Shown: positions 35,800 through 45,087, numbered from the stretch's first letter. The stretch is 64,000 nucleotides of DNA from Paenibacillus beijingensis (GCF_000961095.1 NZ_CP011058.1:5685968-5749967), one strand, 5' to 3'. The notes: a model not told the origin generated them from the letters alone. Numbers and translations: made by a program.

Positions 35800-35818
35800 C
35801 ATAATGATAATTATTATG
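35800..35818. promoter_or_regulatory. Fur-box-like palindrome before the peptide gene
   Basis: CATAATGATAATTATTATG matches the 19-bp Fur box GATAATGATAATCATTATC at 16 positions, and the Bacillus 7-1-7 form TGATAATnATTATCA at 12 of 14 fixed bases. It lies about 100 bp before the peptide start. Fur, PerR or Zur could bind; iron or metal control is inferred. Confidence 0.5.
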
Positions 35819-36588
35819 TCATATACGGTTAGCTTTCATTACGTTAAATTCTCTGGTCGAGTCATATTATAAATCCTTTTTCCTTTTTTAGTCAATTAGG
35901 TTATATTTCCTAACTTTTTGCAACTAAAGAGGTAAAGGTTGCCATCGTCTACTTTGTGACTTTCTGACGAGAGAAATGACACTTCTGAACTGATTCACAA
36001 TTGCCAATGATTTACGACTGCGATCGAGTTCTACCACATATAAACCTGGAAAGGAAAGTGATATCCTAATATTATGATTTACGAATACTGCATCTCTATT
36101 AACCCTTTCTGCCTTCACCTTTAAAGTAAATCTGACTGGAACGAGAAAAAAAACACTTGATCATTTCAAGTCGTCTATAAGCCCGGTAACGCTAGACTTC
36201 CCCGTCGCTGCGAAGTATCTTATGAAGGGCCTTTTCAGGCGGATCACCCAATTAGTTGGCGCAGAAAAGAAAAAAAGCCATGTTTCGGTCCGGTTTTTCT
36301 TTTAGACCTGACAGGTACAAGATGTTCTGATTCAATCTTAAGCCATTTAAAATCAGCTAGTCTCTTTAAAATCCGACATTATTCGACTTTTGCCAGCTTA
36401 GATGAAAATTAAATACAATAACTGGTTCAAATGTACCCTTTTTATAAAGCTACCTTAAACTTACTCTTGTCATTATAAAATTGGTTAATTTTTATTACAA
36501 ATTTTTATCAAAGGGTGATATGGAAGAAAGGTGTAGATAGTTAAAAATACGCATTTTCCCATTGTGCTTAGTAAAAAAGAACATGTTT
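35819..36588. other. AT-rich stretch between peptide promoter and tniQ
   Basis: About 770 bp without a supported gene. A 64-codon minus-strand frame (35924-36118) has no ribosome site and no recognised family. It might be a leftover of a lost transposition gene, but nothing proves that. Confidence 0.4.
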
Positions 36589-37439
36589 TTAAAATTCCCC
36601 TTCTCTTCCTGTTTGATATTCTTTTTCAAGATAATTCATTAAATTACTAGGCCAATTTGCAATTAACGAATCAGTAAAAATTAAAAAATCTCTTACACGA
36701 TCCAAATCTGAGTCCAAAATAGAAACCACATTGGAGATTTTCGAGTATTGAATGCTCACTACTTCTTTATCCTGGAGATTTTGAAGGCATGAAATAATAC
36801 AGAACATTAACCACTTCTTAAGTCTAAATAGTTGGTGGTAGTTGAAATGTAAATATACTCTTCTTCTACTAAAATAATCGTGACCAGTCAAGATGACATT
36901 ATTTTCTAATGACTCTTTATTAACGTTAGAAATGTGACTTGATATTAGAGTTGTTTCACATAGACTACATTTGCCCGTTACAGTTGCTTTAAGGTTGATT
37001 GGTTGATTACAAGATGAACATTTATATTCCAAGAAACATTTATGTTTTTCGCATATTATTACCGGAATCATTGACCAATGAAGCCTGTGATATTTACTTT
37101 CTACAAGACATTTTGGACAATATCTTGTTACAGAAGGGTACCTTCTATAGCCGTGGCCTAATAATAATTCTCTTTTGCTTAAAAATTTCCTATCACGATT
37201 TCGATTATCAACAATTTCGACTCCAGTAAGTACTTCCGCTAGATCATAATAATTATTTTCTTCGGTAGGATACTTTCTATATTTCTTTAATTGGTCTAAT
37301 ATGGGCTTATAGTAATATAAAATCTTCAAGTGATTATCTATATCTTCATAACCGTTCATTTGAGATAACCTAACAATGAAACCTTCTATGGATTAGTCTT
37401 CAATAACGTCGGACAAATGATCAGTTTCCATTGATTCAT
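36589..37439 (-). pseudogene. tniQ: TniQ/TnsD-family target-selection protein, frameshifted
   Basis: About 280 codons. Start at ATG 37439 after AAGGA, reading MNQWKLIICPTLLKTNP, then a one-base loss near 37386-37396, then IEGFIVRLSQMNGYEDID. This joins perfectly into the normal TniQ N-terminus. The zinc-finger part is clear: RYCPKCLVE, W, ICEKHKCFLEYKCSSCN, CSLCE. TniQ proteins bind the target site of Tn7-like transposons and recruit the transposase. At this length it ends after the zinc-finger domain and a short helical part. It points inward from the right end, beside nrdJ. As written, it is broken by one base. Confidence 0.8.
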
Positions 37440-37457
37440 CGTTTAGACCATCCTTCA

Positions 37458-37500
37458 AAAAAACAGGCATCTGAAATTACTCAGATGCCTGTTTTGTATT
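37458..37500. terminator. Insulator-like terminator inside the right end
   Basis: Fifteen-base arms AAAACAGGCATCTGA (37460-37474) and complement (37481-37495), with T-runs on both strands. It would stop read-through from nrdJ into the element. Confidence 0.8.
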
Positions 37501-37532
37501 TTTATTGATTTTTTTGTATATTCATATGTTTC

Positions 37533-37601
37533 TAATAAAATCTGAAACAAACCGGCTAACGAATTCTGAAACAATTCTAATTAATTCTGGAATTTCACAC
37601 A
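37533..37601 (+). repeat. Tn7-like right end with packed sites
   Basis: Three units in one orientation: 37533-37553, 37557-37577 and 37578-37598, ending in CACACA at 37601. Units share TCTGAAACAA with a 24-bp period. The inverted terminus begins TGTGTGAAATTCCAG and matches the left end at 20404. It lies between tniQ and the nrdJ stop codon. Confidence 0.68.
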
Positions 37602-37628
37602 TTTGGGCGGCGGGATATTATTTTCGCC

Positions 37629-40600
37629 TTAATTACACCGGCTGTAGCCGCAGTTCTGGCACGTCTTGCACCCTTCCACGTTCAGCAGCGAGGCGCTGCC
37701 GCACGATGGACACAGATCGAGCGAGCCCGAAGCATACGGATTCAAACCGTGAGCAGGGGCCGCATGGGAGCGGCCGTCGGCTGTGTCCGGTTGAGCTTCC
37801 GCTTCCAGCGTTTCCAGCGTGCTGGCGAGCGGCGCATTCACGTAAGAGGCGGCGAGCTCTTCGGCCGACTGCATATGCAGCTCCAGCGATTTGGCGACCG
37901 CATCGGCGATCGACTCGACGCGGTTCGCGCCAAAGCCGATCGCGCCGGAGCCGCCGATGCCTTTCAGATGCTTGATCAGCAGCTTGACCTTGTTGCCGTG
38001 ATCGCCGTAACGAAGGAACAGCGAGCAAACGCGGCCGAGCGCTTCCGCCATGGCGAATACGTCCGACCCTGCTTTGCCGACGTTAAGGAATATTTCGCCC
38101 GGCGTTCCGTTCAAGTCGTTAATCGTAATATAAGCCATGCCGAACGGCGTGTTCACCTTGTAAGTCGCGCCGCGCAGAACTTGCGGACGGCGTTTGTATT
38201 CTTTATCGAATACAGCCTCATTCTTCGGTGATACACTGGCGTTCAGCGTTGCGTTCATGCTTCCGATCGAAGCGTCTTCTTTGCCGGCGGCGGCAGCTTT
38301 CACGCTCGCGGCGTTCTTGTCCGCTCCGCTGGTCGCAGAAATTGTCGTTAAGCCCGGCTGAGCAGCAGCGCTGGCAGCTGGTTGTACTTCGGAGGCAGGA
38401 ACTCCGACCGCCCCCTGCGGTTCTGCCGCCGGCGTTTCCACTGAGGCATCCGCTTTCTTGTCTTCGTCTTTCTTCGTCGACAACACCTGTACGTCGCGGC
38501 TGCCGTCGCGATAAATCGTCACGCCTTTACAGCCGAGATCGAACGCGAGCTCATACAGCTGCTTCGTCTCTTCCACTGTAAAGTCGGCCGGACAGTTGGC
38601 CGTCTTGGAGATCGAGCTGTCAACCCAGCGCTGAATCGCCGCCTGGGCGCGGATATGGTCTTCCGCCGAAAGGTCCATCGCCGTGACGAAAAATTCCGGC
38701 AGCTCTTCGCCCGGATGTGCATCCTTCCACGCCTGCGCGATCGGCACGAGCTGCTTGTCGAAGCCGAGACGGCTTTGGCGGAAATATTCAAATGCGAAAT
38801 ACGGCTCGATGCCCGTGGAAGTGCCGACCATCGTACCCGTACTTCCGGTCGGTGCCTGCGTCAGGACGGTAACGTTGCGCATACCGCGTTTTGTCACCGC
38901 TTCGCCCACTTCGGGAAACTCCGAAACCATATTTTTCATAAATCCGCTTTGCAGGAATTTGTCTGCCTCGAACGCCTTGAACGAACCTTTCTCCGCGGCG
39001 ATTTCGGTCGATGCCATGTATGCTTCGCGCGCTATAAAGCCGTAAATGCGGTCGAGAAACTCAAGCGATTCCGGGCTGCCGTAGCGGATTTCCAGCTTAA
39101 TCATCAGCTCGGCGAGACCCATCGTACCTAGTCCTACGCGGCGCTCGTTCTTCTGGTTCGCTTCATTTTCCGGGAAATGATATGGCGTTTTGTCGATGAC
39201 GTTGTCCAGAAAACGGGTCGACCAGCGCGTTACTTTGGCCAGTTCCTCCCAATCGACGTCGTGCTTCTTCTCGTCGTAAAACTTGGAGAGGTTGACCGCG
39301 GACAGGTTGCAGACGCCCCATGCCGGGAGGCCCTGCTCTCCGCAGTTGTGGGCGACGATGCCGTTTGCGACCAAAGAATGGGTAACCGGCTCGGTAATAT
39401 CGTATACGGTGATTGTCTCACCCGGGATTACGCGGGCCACTTTGGACAAGAACTTCTCCGACTTGCGGGAAGGGCGGGCGATACGCTGCAGCGCTTCTTG
39501 TTTGCGCGCTACCAGGTTTAATCCGATTTTTTCCTTAAATACAACGATGTTGTTGCCCGATATGACAAGTTCGAAAAAGTCACGGCTTTCATACAAACGA
39601 ACTTCTCCGTCTTTGGTCGTATACTGGAATTGCGCTTGCGCTTGTTTCGGGCGTGCATAGATGGAGCTGTTGATGCCATAATTCAAAAGCAGCAGCTGCA
39701 CACCTTGCAAAAGCTTCCTGGAACTCGATGTGAGCCGTACCGTCCGATGCATCTCGTCCCGATCGTAGACGGTTCCGTCCGCGCTGAACAACCCCTGCAA
39801 AAAGGCGGTCACTGTCGTTTCCGTTGAGGTAAAGATCGCATCAGGCACTTCTTTTTCCGGTGCTTTCACGGCCTTGACTCCAAGCCCGATGAGCTTATCG
39901 CAAAGCGCTTTACGCCACCAGTTCACTTGCTTCGTCCCGTTCTCCCGTTCAAAAATTTTCGCTTTAACTCCGGACAAAACTTCGCCTGCTTCGAGCAGCC
40001 GCTCAAGGGCGTCGCCATCTTCCGCTCCAAATACCATGCCGATATCGCCGCGTTTTGAAACCCATCCGTCCCCCGTCAGCCAACCTAGGAATAGTCCCCA
40101 CTGCTCGCCCAGCTCATCTTGCGCCGCAAATCGGCCTTCGCCGGACTGAACGTAAACGTAATCCTCGTTTGTCAGATAACGAGCTTCTTTCCAGCCGCCG
40201 CTTGTGTACAACCGATGATCCGGCGTCACTTTGATTTCCATGCCGTTTTGCAGGGAGACGACAACCGTCTCCTTCACCCCGGTCGGAAATACGACTGCCC
40301 GGCGCATCTCTATACCCGGCAATTCATAGGAACGTCCGCCGACTACACGCGCCTGTTCTACAAGCCGCACATCCGTTCCGACGAGAAACGATTGGCCCGC
40401 TGTTTTCTTATAGAGCTCCTCAATCGTTATGAGTCCATATTCGGAAGTAATCCGGGTCTCGGGATGAAAACACGGGTTCGTACAGATGATCGGATTGAAA
40501 TACCAGCTGTTCGACATCTGATTGTAATATTCCATGAAGACGACGCCCGGCTCAGCCGATTTCCAGGCCGATTCGATGATGGTGTGCCACACGTCGCGGG

Positions 40601-41525
40601 CGCGGACCGTTTTGTAGTGGATGACCCTTTTGCCGCGCTGGCGCCACGCTTCCAAGTCGCCGTCCCACAGCTCGTTGTACTGAGGATCGCGGGTATCCGG
40701 GAACACAAGCTCCCAATCGAGATCCTCCTTAACCGCCTTCATAAAATCGTTGCTGACGCAAACCGACAGGTTGGCGTTGGTCACCTGCCCCATCGTCTGC
40801 TTGACGGTGATGAAGTCCATCAGATCTGGATGCCAGTCGTTGATCATGAGCATCAGCGCGCCGCGGCGGCTGCCGCCCTGCTCGATCAGGCCCGTCGTGT
40901 AGCTGAACAGGCCGCCCCACGATACGGCGCCGCTGGAGGAGCCGTTCACGCCGGCAACGATCGAGCGGCGCGGGCGAAGCGACGACAGGTTGATGCCGAC
41001 ACCGCCGCCGCGGGCCATAATTTCCGTCATCTCCGACAGCGTCGACATAATGCCGCCCCTGCTGTCGTGCGGCGACGGAATAACGTAACAGTTAAAGAGC
41101 GTCAGCTCCTCGCTTGCGCCCGCTCCGGCCGCGATCCGGCCGCCGGGTACAAGCTTCCAATCGTCCAATATATAGCGGAAGCGTTCGCTCCATGTTTTTT
41201 GCTTTTCAACCGTATCTTCTACGGAAGCCATCGCGCCGGCGAGACGGTTCCACATTTCTTCGGGCGTCTTTTCGACGGTCAGCGTCAGCTTCTCCACATC
41301 GGACTCCACGACCGCGCCGCTGCGCGTGCGAACCGTAACGACCGATCCTTTGCGGGCGATAACCTCGCCGACTTCCTTTGCCGGAAACTTCGGGTCGTCT
41401 TTGGTCAGCACGAGCACCACATCCCCGACTTTCGTCTCGCTGCTGTCCGCATTTTTCCAAGCGTAACGATCCAAAAAAATCTTTTCGCTCAGCCCCGTCA
41501 GGGCATTCGTTCCCTTTGTCTCCAC
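37629..41525 (-). CDS. nrdJ: B12-dependent ribonucleotide reductase with intein
   Basis: Class II reductase that makes deoxyribonucleotides with adenosylcobalamin. Order: N-terminal region, catalytic barrel (FNCYVIPSPHDSRGGIM, GGGVGINLSSLRPR), intein, NPC/GEQ...NLSAVNL, then QAPTGSTGTMVGTSTGIEPYF and the TSCPAD-like ANCPADF block. The C-terminal part has a linker rich in Ala/Gln and ends in a zinc ribbon CPSCGSASLL..CQNCGYSRC. Mature length is about 920 residues. Open frame begins at 41618; the GTG at 41525 is 12 bp after GGAGG and matches the family N-terminus best, but the start is uncertain. Confidence 0.93.
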   Translation of the reverse strand: METKGTNALTGLSEKIFLDRYAWKNADSSETKVGDVVLVLTKDDPKFPAKEVGEVIARKGSVVTVRTRSGAVVESDVEKLTLTVEKTPEEMWNRLAGAMASVEDTVEKQKTWSERFRYILDDWKLVPGGRIAAGAGASEELTLFNCYVIPSPHDSRGGIMSTLSEMTEIMARGGGVGINLSSLRPRRSIVAGVNGSSSGAVSWGGLFSYTTGLIEQGGSRRGALMLMINDWHPDLMDFITVKQTMGQVTNANLSVCVSNDFMKAVKEDLDWELVFPDTRDPQYNELWDGDLEAWRQRGKRVIHYKTVRARDVWHTIIESAWKSAEPGVVFMEYYNQMSNSWYFNPIICTNPCFHPETRITSEYGLITIEELYKKTAGQSFLVGTDVRLVEQARVVGGRSYELPGIEMRRAVVFPTGVKETVVVSLQNGMEIKVTPDHRLYTSGGWKEARYLTNEDYVYVQSGEGRFAAQDELGEQWGLFLGWLTGDGWVSKRGDIGMVFGAEDGDALERLLEAGEVLSGVKAKIFERENGTKQVNWWRKALCDKLIGLGVKAVKAPEKEVPDAIFTSTETTVTAFLQGLFSADGTVYDRDEMHRTVRLTSSSRKLLQGVQLLLLNYGINSSIYARPKQAQAQFQYTTKDGEVRLYESRDFFELVISGNNIVVFKEKIGLNLVARKQEALQRIARPSRKSEKFLSKVARVIPGETITVYDITEPVTHSLVANGIVAHNCGEQGLPAWGVCNLSAVNLSKFYDEKKHDVDWEELAKVTRWSTRFLDNVIDKTPYHFPENEANQKNERRVGLGTMGLAELMIKLEIRYGSPESLEFLDRIYGFIAREAYMASTEIAAEKGSFKAFEADKFLQSGFMKNMVSEFPEVGEAVTKRGMRNVTVLTQAPTGSTGTMVGTSTGIEPYFAFEYFRQSRLGFDKQLVPIAQAWKDAHPGEELPEFFVTAMDLSAEDHIRAQAAIQRWVDSSISKTANCPADFTVEETKQLYELAFDLGCKGVTIYRDGSRDVQVLSTKKDEDKKADASVETPAAEPQGAVGVPASEVQPAASAAAQPGLTTISATSGADKNAASVKAAAAGKEDASIGSMNATLNASVSPKNEAVFDKEYKRRPQVLRGATYKVNTPFGMAYITINDLNGTPGEIFLNVGKAGSDVFAMAEALGRVCSLFLRYGDHGNKVKLLIKHLKGIGGSGAIGFGANRVESIADAVAKSLELHMQSAEELAASYVNAPLASTLETLEAEAQPDTADGRSHAAPAHGLNPYASGSLDLCPSCGSASLLNVEGCKTCQNCGYSRCN
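39345..40472 (-). other. Intein with LAGLIDADG endonuclease in NrdJ
   Basis: 376-residue in-frame insertion that splices out of the protein. It begins at CFHPETRI (Cys1) after NP and ends VANGIVAHN before the +1 Cys of CGEQG. Block B is VTPDHRLY. The endonuclease repeats LFLGWLTGDG and FLQGLFSADG keep their catalytic Asp residues. The segment YDITEPVTHSLVANG is block F. All splicing residues (Cys, TxDH-type, penultimate His, Asn, +1 Cys) are present, so it should be active. Confidence 0.93.
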
Positions 41526-41863
41526 GTCGCTCGACAACCTCCATTCATATCTTCTTGTCCGTCTCGTCTCCATGGCGAGCTGCTCTGATGTATGTAATGT
41601 ATGATTTCGCCACCACATATTGTGTCATATTACCTTTATATCATACCACATATTGAGCTTATGTAAAACAATCCTCTCGTTTCGTCCCGGTCCGGTAATC
41701 TTCGTTTAAACTTTCCATTGCTTGTCCGCACGCTTTTTTTCGGCCTGATTTATGAATCTTCCGCTTCAGGGCATACTAAAAAGATACGAATGCGATTGCA
41801 CAAGCCGCGCGGCAAGAAGATATGGAGCTGTAAAAGCCGTTTCGCGCACGAAAGGAGCCCGAC

Positions 41864-43645
41864 ATGTCCCGAATCCATAAGCTCTCCGGGGAAAACAAGC
41901 TGCATCCGCTGGTGCAATTCCAGTTCGACCGGACGTGGTTCGACGAACTTCACAGCCGGCTGGATAAGAACGGACCGTGGGATGACTGGACGCTGTTCCA
42001 GCTTGCCGTCGAAGCCGAGCAGGCGCAGCGGGTCGAAAGCTTTGAAGAGTTGCAGTCTCTGCGCTGCCTGCAGGATTTGCAGCCGATGCCGCACCAGATC
42101 GAAACGGCGCGCAAAGTCGTTCACGAAATGGGCGGCAGAGCGATATTGGCCGACGAGGTCGGTCTCGGCAAAACGATCGAAGCCGGCTTGGTGCTCAAAG
42201 AATATATGGTACGCGGACTGGTGCGGCGAACGCTCATTTTGGTGCCGGCTTCGCTTGTGCTGCAATGGGTCAGAGAGCTTAATACCAAATTCGGCATCCC
42301 CGCCGTCGCCCAAAAGAGAGCACATACGTGGCAAAATGACGTCGTCGTCGCTTCAATCGATACGGCCAAACGCGACCCTCATAAAGATATGCTGCTTTCC
42401 GGCGATTACGATATGCTCATTATCGATGAGGCGCATAAGCTGAAAAATAAAAAGACAAGCAACTACCAGTTCATTACCCAGCTGCGCAAAAAATATTGCC
42501 TGCTGCTCACCGCGACTCCCGTGCAAAACGATTTGGACGAGCTCTTTAACTTGATTACGCTGCTCAAGCCGGGGCAGCTCGGGGGTCAAAGCGAATTTTC
42601 GTCGAATTTCGTCGTCGGCAAACGGCTGCCGAAAAATGAGGACCAGCTGCAGGATGCGCTTTCCGGCGTCATGATCCGCAACCGGCGCGGTGACGGCGGC
42701 ATCCAATTCACGAAACGGATCGTGCGCAACGTTCCCTTGCGTTTGTCACCTGAGGAACAGGCGCTCTATGACGCGGTAACGGCGTTCGTGAAGGAGCGGT
42801 ATGAAGAAAGCGGCGGCGATTTGTCCAGCATGCTGTCGCTCGTCACGCTGCAGCGCGAGGTGTGCAGCAGCCGCGACGCGGTGTTCCTGACCCTCGTCAA
42901 CCTGTTCAAGAAAACGTCCGAGGACTCGCCCGTGCGCCCGAAAATATGGGAGCTGGTCAACGTCATCAAAGGGATCAAAGCGAATACGAAAGCGGAAAAA
43001 GCGATGGAGCTGATCCGCGAAAGCGACGAGAAAGTGATCATTTTCACCGAATACCGGGCGACGCAGGAATATTTGCTGAACTTTTTGCGGTCCCACGACA
43101 TGGTAGCGGTTCCTTACCGGGGCGGCATGAACCGGGGCAAAAAGGATTGGATGATGGACCTGTTCCGCGGACGGGCCCAGGCGATGATAGCGACCGAAGC
43201 GGGCGGCGAAGGCATCAATCTGCAGTTTTGCAGCCGCATCATCAACTTCGATCTGCCCTGGAATCCAATGCGGGTCGAGCAGCGGATCGGGCGTGTGCAC
43301 CGGCTCGGCCAAACCGAGGACGTCAAAATTTTCAATCTGTGCACGACCGGGACGATCGAGGAGCATATCGTCCATTTGCTGCATGAAAAAATCAACATGT
43401 TTGAGCTTGTAATCGGGGAGCTGGACCATATTCTCGAGCGGTTTCAAAAGGATGACGGTTCCATTGAACAGACACTGGCCAAGCTGATGCTGGAAGCAGG
43501 CGGCGGAGCGGATATGCTCGAGAAAATCGAACGGCTCGGCAGCTCGCTCAGCCGCATTCGCAGCGAAGTGCGCTCGGGTTCGCCTTCGATGCCGCTGGGA
43601 GCGGTTCTGGACGGAATCGGCCGGACAGTGGAGGTGCGCCCATGA
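41864..43645 (+). CDS. yqhH: SNF2-family helicase, YqhH-like
   Basis: 593-residue SWI2/SNF2 ATPase. Walker A ADEVGLGKTIEAGL, DEAH box IIDEAHKLKN, motif III LLTATPVQND, and the helicase C-terminal motifs TEAGGEGINLQ and RVEQRIGRVHRLGQ are all intact. It probably remodels protein-DNA or RNA polymerase complexes, like RapA-related proteins. ATG after AAAGGAG. It overlaps yqhG by 4 bp, as in Bacillus. Confidence 0.93.
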   Translation: MSRIHKLSGENKLHPLVQFQFDRTWFDELHSRLDKNGPWDDWTLFQLAVEAEQAQRVESFEELQSLRCLQDLQPMPHQIETARKVVHEMGGRAILADEVGLGKTIEAGLVLKEYMVRGLVRRTLILVPASLVLQWVRELNTKFGIPAVAQKRAHTWQNDVVVASIDTAKRDPHKDMLLSGDYDMLIIDEAHKLKNKKTSNYQFITQLRKKYCLLLTATPVQNDLDELFNLITLLKPGQLGGQSEFSSNFVVGKRLPKNEDQLQDALSGVMIRNRRGDGGIQFTKRIVRNVPLRLSPEEQALYDAVTAFVKERYEESGGDLSSMLSLVTLQREVCSSRDAVFLTLVNLFKKTSEDSPVRPKIWELVNVIKGIKANTKAEKAMELIRESDEKVIIFTEYRATQEYLLNFLRSHDMVAVPYRGGMNRGKKDWMMDLFRGRAQAMIATEAGGEGINLQFCSRIINFDLPWNPMRVEQRIGRVHRLGQTEDVKIFNLCTTGTIEEHIVHLLHEKINMFELVIGELDHILERFQKDDGSIEQTLAKLMLEAGGGADMLEKIERLGSSLSRIRSEVRSGSPSMPLGAVLDGIGRTVEVRP

Positions 43646-44577
43646 ATGAGAAGCAGATTCAAAAATTTGTGCTCAAATATATGGAAGCGACGGACTCGCG
43701 CATTTTGGAAAAATCCCCGGCGCACTTGACGGTGAAGCTCTCCCCCGCTGCGGACCGGGCTTTGACGAACCGCCCCTACTACTGGAGTTTTGTCGAAAAG
43801 ATGGGGACGGAGCCGGAGACGATGACCTTTCTGTTCGTAACCGATAAAGCCCGTTACGATAACGCGGCGGCTGCGAACGATGCCGCCCCCAATTCGCAGG
43901 CCGCTGCCGCCGACGCCGCGCTCGGACGGTCGCTCGGCTTTGTGCACGGGAGTCTGAATACGGCGGCGGTTCGCATTCCGCGCGAAGATTTGTATTTCGG
44001 CTCGCGCAAGCTGGACCAGCTGTTTGCAGCCGCCAAAAACGGAGGCAGCTTTGTTTACCTGTTCCAGGAACCGGACAAACGGGCGCTGCATCCGTTCGAT
44101 TCGATTGCCTATTCGGCCTGGCTTGGCGTCAATATAAAGGTGGAATTCGCCTGCGACCGCAAACGCGAGGAAATTCACTCCTTCGGCGTATCGCTTGCGA
44201 CCGGCCAATGCGTCGAACGGTTTCACGAGCGCCTGCTCGATCTCCGCATGACCCCGAGGCTTCCAGCCAACGTCCATATTGCGAAAAACGGCATTTCGCT
44301 GAACAAGGCGCTGGCAATCATCGAGCAGACGCTCGAAAAGAAACTGCGCCTCTACGATTACGGCTGGGCGGCCGGCGCCGCAGCGAGACTGGAAGACGAA
44401 CTGGCGCAGGTGGAGCACTACTACCGGCCGCTGCTGGAGTCGTCCGACGATGAGAGCCGCCCCCGCATTCAGGAGCAGTTCGACAACCGGCAGGCGGAAA
44501 TCCGCTGGCAGTTTGAACCGAGAGTGCACGCTTCCGCCATAAACGGCGGCATTTTTCACCTGTCGGGCATCGGCTAA
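43642..44577 (+). CDS. yqhG: YqhG-family protein
   Basis: 311-residue protein that opens with KFVLKYMEATDSRILEKSPAHLTVKLSPAADRAL and is found in Bacillales directly after yqhH. Function unknown. No signal peptide or membrane helix. An Ala-rich insertion (about residues 72-94) and a late helical segment with EDELAQVEHYYRPLL are visible. Coupled translation with the helicase suggests they work together. Confidence 0.88.
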   Translation: MNEKQIQKFVLKYMEATDSRILEKSPAHLTVKLSPAADRALTNRPYYWSFVEKMGTEPETMTFLFVTDKARYDNAAAANDAAPNSQAAAADAALGRSLGFVHGSLNTAAVRIPREDLYFGSRKLDQLFAAAKNGGSFVYLFQEPDKRALHPFDSIAYSAWLGVNIKVEFACDRKREEIHSFGVSLATGQCVERFHERLLDLRMTPRLPANVHIAKNGISLNKALAIIEQTLEKKLRLYDYGWAAGAAARLEDELAQVEHYYRPLLESSDDESRPRIQEQFDNRQAEIRWQFEPRVHASAINGGIFHLSGIG

Positions 44578-44724
44578 ACGCACGGCATTTGCACGGGTTA
44601 CGGTAAACTGATTCGGTAAATTGAGATGGAAATCCGGCCATGTGGTGCCTCAAGCTCCAGCTGCTTTCTTGCAGGCGGCGGTCGGTTAAAATCGCGGCAG
44701 GTTGTAACGGGAGGATACAGCTTG

Positions 44725-45087
44725 ATGAATAATATACTTCGTAAGCGCTTGAAACACATCTATATTGCAGCTCATCTGCTGCTCGCCGCAGCCGGTCTAA
44801 TCGCGGTCCATCCGGCTGCAGCCGGTTTAAATTCCCATTCCTCCAAGCCGTCCTTGCCGTCGCAGGTCAGACAATGGATGGATGAGCTGGCGCGGCAGCC
44901 GGGCTTATCCGGTTGGGGGTCGGCCGATTTCAGCATCGAAGCGCTCGGCCCCGGCACTCACGGCTGGTTTGTCCACATTGCAGCAGGCGGCGGCAAGCCG
45001 GCCGGTTATATAATCGTAAACGCCGCCGAGGACGGCTCGTACCGGCTCGGTGAATACGGTGAAGGCAGCTGGCCGGCCGAACAATAG
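44725..45087 (+). CDS. Small secreted protein of unknown function
   Basis: 120 residues. A basic start (MNNILRKRLKH) and hydrophobic stretch ending AAAG form a signal peptide. The mature part has a FSIEALGPGTHGWFVHI segment and ends in a Gly-rich region. ATG 44725 lies after GGGAGG. I recognise no family. It follows yqhG by about 150 bp and may be a separate gene. Confidence 0.65.
   Translation: MNNILRKRLKHIYIAAHLLLAAAGLIAVHPAAAGLNSHSSKPSLPSQVRQWMDELARQPGLSGWGSADFSIEALGPGTHGWFVHIAAGGGKPAGYIIVNAAEDGSYRLGEYGEGSWPAEQ

Larger units (their letters stand above)
20404..37601. mobile_element. Tn7-like element carrying arsenic cargo
   Basis: 17.2-kb segment bounded by TGTG...CACA termini and oppositely oriented arrays of a 22-24 bp motif. 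A TniQ-family gene lies just inside the right end. The right end is 27 bp downstream of the ribonucleotide reductase stop codon, recalling how Tn7 sits just past glmS. No tnsA, tnsB or tnsC is seen inside, so it is not autonomous as it stands. No 5-bp target duplication is visible (CAACA on the left, TTTGG on the right). Boundaries are read by eye; the element type is inference from ends plus TniQ. Confidence 0.65.

Noticed and set aside
35924..36118. 64-codon frame that might be a transposase remnant
   Set aside because: No recognised motif, no ribosome site; kept only as a remark on the gene-free stretch.
20399..37606. 5-bp target duplication at the element ends
   Set aside because: CAACA before the left end and TTTGG after the right end do not match, so no duplication is claimed.
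37505..37975. 156-codon plus-strand frame across the right end and nrdJ 3' end
   Set aside because: Reads through end repeats and then antisense to nrdJ; spurious.
40119..41588. 489-codon plus-strand frame opposite nrdJ
   Set aside because: Shadow of a GC-rich, well-conserved gene on the other strand.
43444..44583. 379-codon minus-strand frame opposite yqhG
   Set aside because: Antisense shadow; yqhG is recognised and coupled to yqhH.
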